Shown here: positions 59,988 to 64,000 of the stretch, piece after piece
Numbering within the stretch: the first letter of the stretch is position 1
Layout: the number at the start of each line of letters is the position of its first letter
Source of the DNA: Phlebiopsis flavidoalba
Taxonomy: Eukaryota > Basidiomycota > Agaricomycetes > Polyporales > Phanerochaetaceae
Assembly (NCBI GenBank): GCA_035772785.1
Contig: JAOCPU010000022.1
Location: forward strand, 186,001-250,000
Direction: 5' to 3'
Length of the DNA stretch: 64,000 nucleotides
The notes under the pieces: generated by a model
What the model was told of the DNA's origin: nothing
What the model saw: only the letters and a program-made list of their open reading frames with translations
Database searches by the model: none
Made by a program: the position numbers and the translations under genes

Positions 59988-60631
59988 TGTGCGCGACATT
60001 GGAACGCGCGTGTACCCACAAGCCCCAGGATGATGGATGAAAAACCGGACCACGCAGCAGAACCCCCGAGCTGACCAAGAAATAAGTCAGCGCGAGTCAC
60101 CATTCCACGCACTATACTTACTCAGAATAGAGGGCCACCAAGGGCCGCGCAAGCCAATCCTGACAAACCCTGACATAAGCCGCGGTAAGCGCATCGATGA
60201 TTGGCTGCAGAACGAGGACTGGACAAGTATATAAGTAGTTGTAGAATGCGAAGAAATGTATGTACGCTCGTGTTCACGAGAACGTACCCAGAGAATCGAC
60301 GAACGTTGCACCGAACGACTCTGACAGTCCGTCCGACGCAGCACCGAAATTCCCCAAGTACTAAAGCGCCTCAACCAAACACCCACAAACAACCTCCGCC
60401 CAACCTCACACCAACGACCTTTTGCTCAACAATTGGTCGCCGCCTCACCTTAAATACTTCACCAATACCACTAATTCACCTCCCGAACAACCGTGGAACG
60501 TCCGATCAACTACGACCCGATAAACCGACCCCGGCCCAGAACGAGAGTCCCACCCCCAAACTAATTAATTCCTTGCGCTCGCTCACCCGCGTGCGTATCT
60601 AATTTCCCGACTCTCAATTTCTGATACGACA
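59988..60631 (+). repeat. 3' LTR
   Basis: 644 bp, TGTGCGCG...CGACA, preceded by a purine-rich GGGGGA about 35-40 bp upstream (59948-59953), an offset and thus doubtful polypurine tract. It has an intact TATATAA at 60228-60234, where the 5' LTR has TAATATAA. The flank CCGC follows at 60632-60635. Confidence 0.93.
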
Positions 60632-60639
60632 CCGCTGCT

Positions 60640-62830
60640 ATCCTCAATAGGAGTTACTTGCCCCCGTGCTTGCAGAGCGAGGTGATAGCCTGAAACTAGA
60701 CGAGGAATCTCGGACGGTGACGGTTCCCACCCAATGCCTTACCGTGTCCTGATTCGTGACCCTCGATTCGGCACGACCTGTAATATTGCGCAGTGGTAAT
60801 AGCGTCGTATGTGTTGTCGGATGGCGACCCAAGTGCTGCAAACTGCAAGAGTTCGTCCGCCGCGTACACATTTGGATCCCCCCTCGTCGCCAGTCGTCAA
60901 GAGCCTATTGGTCTGTCTACGAGCTGATACCAAGACGGAAGCCAGATTTAAAGTGTAGTCTCCGCGTACAATCTCCAGGATTGAGACCATTTAACTGAGG
61001 AGGTCGGTGCGGAGCCTGGGCGACATGTGCCACATTAGGGCCAACCAGAATTCGTGCTCGGACGTTCAGCGCGTTCTCGTCGTATACGGGTAGAGTTTCG
61101 TTTACAGCGAAAGAGAATTTAAGGAATCCGGTAGGCCATTGATGGCCCCACGATCCAGTTCACTAGTGAAGCAGCGTTCGCGTGATGAGTCGATGATATC
61201 GTACCCATCAGTTTCACCTTCTCTGGCGGAGGCTAGGTCTGGTTACTTTGACAAGTTTTTGAGGACGGGCCGCCGAAGTCTGCGTTTAATCCGCGAGCCG
61301 TTGCGGAAGGGGGAGTCTGCCAGCATAGACCTCCGGGTAGCCAATTCAACGCCCAGCTTCCTGCGTCGTACCAAACGCGGTTGAGCCCAGTGAGTAGGCG
61401 AGGCTCGGATGTACGGTGAGGAGGTAAACTCCAGTCCTAGGCCATTGAAATACGTAATGATACGTATCTGAGACCAGTTCGCTCTGATAGACCGTGCCGC
61501 GATCAAGTGGGAACTATGTCCAACCGCCACTACTTCTTCCGCAAGAACTCCCTGTTTATGCTTCTCCTTTCTGCCTGCAAACATGGAGGACATCCAGAAA
61601 GACGTACCTCACGTCGACAAGATTTAGCAGTTCAATCCGCACGGTTCCAGGGACGCGTATGTCCGCTGGGGTATGGGCACCGGCCATGTCGTGTTGTTGG
61701 TTTGGCCATGTTCTTCTGTACTGTCATGACGGACCTGGCGCTGATGAGGTCCCCTGTAGGAGTTCGAGCCAACTTTTGTCGTGTGTAGAACAGCCAGCAA
61801 GTTTGGGACAAGAGGATTTTGTTGATTCAGGTTTGCGGGGGATTCGTTATCGAGTGCACACGAGTGTAGGGCAAGGGACACGGGTGTAACTTCGTGAAGG
61901 TGTCACAACACTCTGGCGTGTGGTGGAAATCGGTGGTTTGGTGTGACAATACACTCGCCCGTCCATGGCCACGATCGACCGCATAGCCTTCTCGTCCCGC
62001 ATCGTTTGCGCTCCATCAATTGTAGGTCGTGAAGGTACTTGCGCCGGAAACCGGGTCCTTCCGGAAAAGCGACCAACGCGCGATACGAATTTAGTAAGCC
62101 GCTTATTATTTGACCAAAGTCGAAGTCTTGGTCACGATATAATGATTATGACGACAAGGGCTGCCTTCTGTTTGCTGTCCGGGGGGCGAGAGAACTCGCG
62201 GTGTTAGGGGGGCTTCGCTAGGTATTCGTTTGTCAGGGGAAGTTGAGCTGCAGCAGCCAGTCCTGGGTTAGCCCTGTGTGTAGGCTTTGGACGCTCCCGC
62301 CAGCTCCGCTCGATAGTAGGCATAAGGTCCCGCTGACTGCGAGTACGTTGCTTAGAAAGTAACGAACGGACGGTGAGGGAGGAGAGAATGTGGGGTGTAT
62401 GACCAGTTGCGGTAAAAAGTATCTGGCCGTCGCTGCCGTAATCGTGCGTGAAGCATACTGACTCGAGCTGTCCAAGGCTGAACGGAAGCTGGTCCGGTTT
62501 GTTGACAGCGTTCAAAACGTGATGCGCGACGGTTTGAGGGAGCCTGCTGCCCGTAGCCTAGCCTTACGTCCGAGGATCCAGTGCTCAACGATCGTAAACC
62601 GTGAAGGCGAAAAAAAGTTGTGCGGATCACCGGCGTTACATTTCGACGCGATCGATCGTCATCTTCCTCGCGCGCCAAACGGGTCGTCGAAATATTGGGC
62701 GGGTTTTCCACGAACTGTTCCCATTCAATATGGCTCTGTGCATGGACTGGTCAGTCCCTCTATCGGGGACGTTCGTCGAGCTCGGAGACGCATATATGCT
62801 CCCGAGCGGATCAAGGACCCGGACGTTAAA
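60640..62830 (-). pseudogene. F-box/leucine-rich-like remnant
   Basis: Minus-strand frames in relay: PFSLGQLESVCFTHDYGSDG and HTPHILSSLTVRSLLS (62.5-62.36 kb), resembling the leucine-rich part of Agaricomycete F-box proteins; QIRIITYFNGLGLEFTSSPY (about 61.46-61.40 kb); GFLKFSFAVNETLPVYDENA (about 61.12-61.07 kb); and LEIVRGDYTLNLASVL with LAVCSTWVAIRQHI (about 60.98 and 60.85 kb). No complete F-box is visible and several shifts are needed. The 3' end of the locus abuts the retrotransposon's target site. Confidence 0.35.
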
Positions 62831-64000
62831 TGAGCGACCAGAGATGTCTATTTTTTTTTTTATGGGAGGTGCTCGTAGCGGAGGTAGAGTGCTTGTAGCG
62901 ATATACAGAATTTTGTGGTGGTCTCTGAGCAGGGTGTTGGTTCATTCCATAGGGTGGACTAGGACGATGGCCCGGTGTGCGGGAACGTAGCGGCGAAGTA
63001 ACACTCTTGTGATCTGACTACAGGGGCAGTCGTGTACGGAGCGGGGCTGTGCACTCTCTGAAGCTTGACCCTATCGTGTGTTTCACGTAGCCGCGTATAT
63101 TATTTATTCCCCGCTGTCATTAGGCCCCGTTTTCCCCATGTATTTGGAGGGGGACCGTATGTGCCGCCATTGGTAGGCACCATCGCGGGGACACCTCCGG
63201 GAGGTTGATACCCCGAATGGTTGTGTCAGGGGTTGCTGGTGGGCCAAATGGTCAGATATGTACTGGTAAGACGAGATACAACTCACAGAAAACATGATAA
63301 TGTAATCCGTCCTCTCTATCGAACCACTTAGGATGTATACGCGATGTAACTCAGGTTTTGTAGGAGACGGGGGTTGGTCGATGGGAGCTGCAGAAACCCA
63401 GGTATCAGTGAGGGTGGTGTATGAAAGAGTCGATGCGTACCCCCAAATCGCAGGTGTAAGATGCACGATTAAGCCGCAGGGATCGATGGACTCGTGGCTT
63501 GGGACCTATATGCAACTTTTAAATCGCATGTAGGAGCAGGTAGGAGCGAAGATCGCGATGCTAATAATCGATGCTAATATGGTCCATGGACTGCGCAATC
63601 TTATACGGGACACGTTTCAGAATCAGATCTCTAATCGAATAATGAAAATATCATGATCGTCGCCTTCGTGAACTTCGTAGGGCTCATCCTTAGATAGATG
63701 GAATATAGTATAGGTGAGCTACCTTAAGAAGCTGCTGTTTGGAATGACTTTCAGCGAAAAGCAAAGCAACCCTGCAGATTGACTCACTTGCGGTCAACGT
63801 CGAGAAGTACTAACTTACCATTCACGGCATGCAACCATCTCGCGCTTTACCAATAGTCGATCAACTCACGTAGACTTCTCTCCCATCGTAACGGGACGTT
63901 CGCGTAAGCAGCTGGCGGAGAGCACTACCACAATCCCATGATGAATATTGATACAGCTTAAACAAGAGCAAAATGACAAAAGTTCACGTCCATGCATGAG
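62831..64000. other. Right end of window, no supported gene
   Basis: A T11 run at about 62851, and ORFs under 130 codons. The minus ORF 63104-63466 (120 codons) is unrecognised. The last 500 bases are AT-rich without features. Confidence 0.4.

Larger units (their letters stand above)
47201..60631 (+). mobile_element. 13.4-kb Ty3-type LTR retrotransposon
   Basis: The element has two LTRs (47201-47928 and 59988-60631), a gag region with one CCHC knuckle, a protease, a long unassigned middle part, then reverse transcriptase, RNase H and integrase in the Ty3 (Metaviridae) order, all on the plus strand. The LTRs start TGT and end CGACA; the left one is TGTCG...CGACA, a perfect 5-base terminal inverted repeat. 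The flanks share CCGC (47197-47200 and 60632-60635), a probable target-site duplication, so the copy inserted as a unit. LTR differences are mostly indels with few substitutions, pointing to a recent insertion seen through indel-rich sequence. The polyprotein frame is broken many times. The RT region has the style of large Agaricomycete Ty3 polyproteins (NGKLRIVHDLQPLN, GQKCTPEGR, GFLGLCGTVRIW). At 13.4 kb it is long for the group because about 5.8 kb lies between protease and RT. Confidence 0.97.

Noticed and set aside
1..64000. CRISPR array, bacterial operons or ribosome binding sites
   Set aside because: Gene content and spliced introns are eukaryotic, and no regularly spaced repeat array was seen.

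Overview
The window looks like a draft nuclear contig from a filamentous basidiomycete, most likely an Agaricomycete. The evidence is: short GT-AG introns of about 45-60 nt; a fungal Dicer; a JEN1-type carboxylate transporter; a URC1-type uracil-catabolism gene; DUF6533- and DUF6699-type proteins; F-box families; and a large Ty3 retrotransposon with an RT of the kind common in mushroom genomes. I cannot place it to order or genus.

The dominant technical feature is that almost every conserved gene is broken by one- or two-base indels while the encoded motifs stay well preserved. This affects URC1, an SDR, Dicer, a zinc-finger gene, JEN1, Kre33/NAT10, DUF6533 and the retrotransposon polyprotein. 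The two LTRs of the retrotransposon also differ mostly by indels, many in homopolymers, with few substitutions. The simplest reading is an unpolished long-read assembly in which functional genes look like pseudogenes. Some loci (the F-box copies and perhaps the SDR) may be true pseudogenes as well. Gene spans are therefore given as whole loci, not as clean open frames.

Layout. 1-3.6 kb: the 3' part of an unrecognised Ser/Pro-rich gene, then URC1 (GTP cyclohydrolase II-like). 4.8-6.2 kb: two inverted copies of a tRNA-headed, TTTAAAT-rich SINE-like repeat. 7.5-11.7 kb: two tandem decayed F-box-like genes on the minus strand. 12.6-13.6 kb: a frameshifted short-chain dehydrogenase on the minus strand. 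16.5-21.5 kb: a full-length Dicer (helicase, dimerisation, PAZ-like region, two RNase III domains, dsRBD), whose RNase III half is a long clean frame. 21.5-24.6 kb: AT-richer, apparently gene-poor. 24.6-32.4 kb: lineage-specific hypothetical genes, including a C2H2 zinc-finger gene directly followed by a DUF6699-like gene. 33.7-35.9 kb: JEN1-like transporter. 36.6-40.8 kb: Kre33/NAT10 RNA cytidine acetyltransferase. 42.7-43.9 kb: DUF6533-like membrane protein. 44.9-46.9 kb: an unrecognised gene flanked by CTAG/CTATG-rich repeat blocks. 47.2-60.6 kb: a 13.4-kb Ty3 element. 60.6-62.8 kb: another F-box-like remnant.

The host genes do not form one pathway: they cover RNA silencing, rRNA/tRNA acetylation, monocarboxylate import and pyrimidine salvage. 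The most unusual object is the Ty3 element. About 5.8 kb lies between its protease and reverse transcriptase, holding coiled-coil-like frames, a candidate ORF with a 44-nt spliceosomal-type intron, Pro-rich ORFs and a pyrimidine-rich stretch, none of which I recognise.
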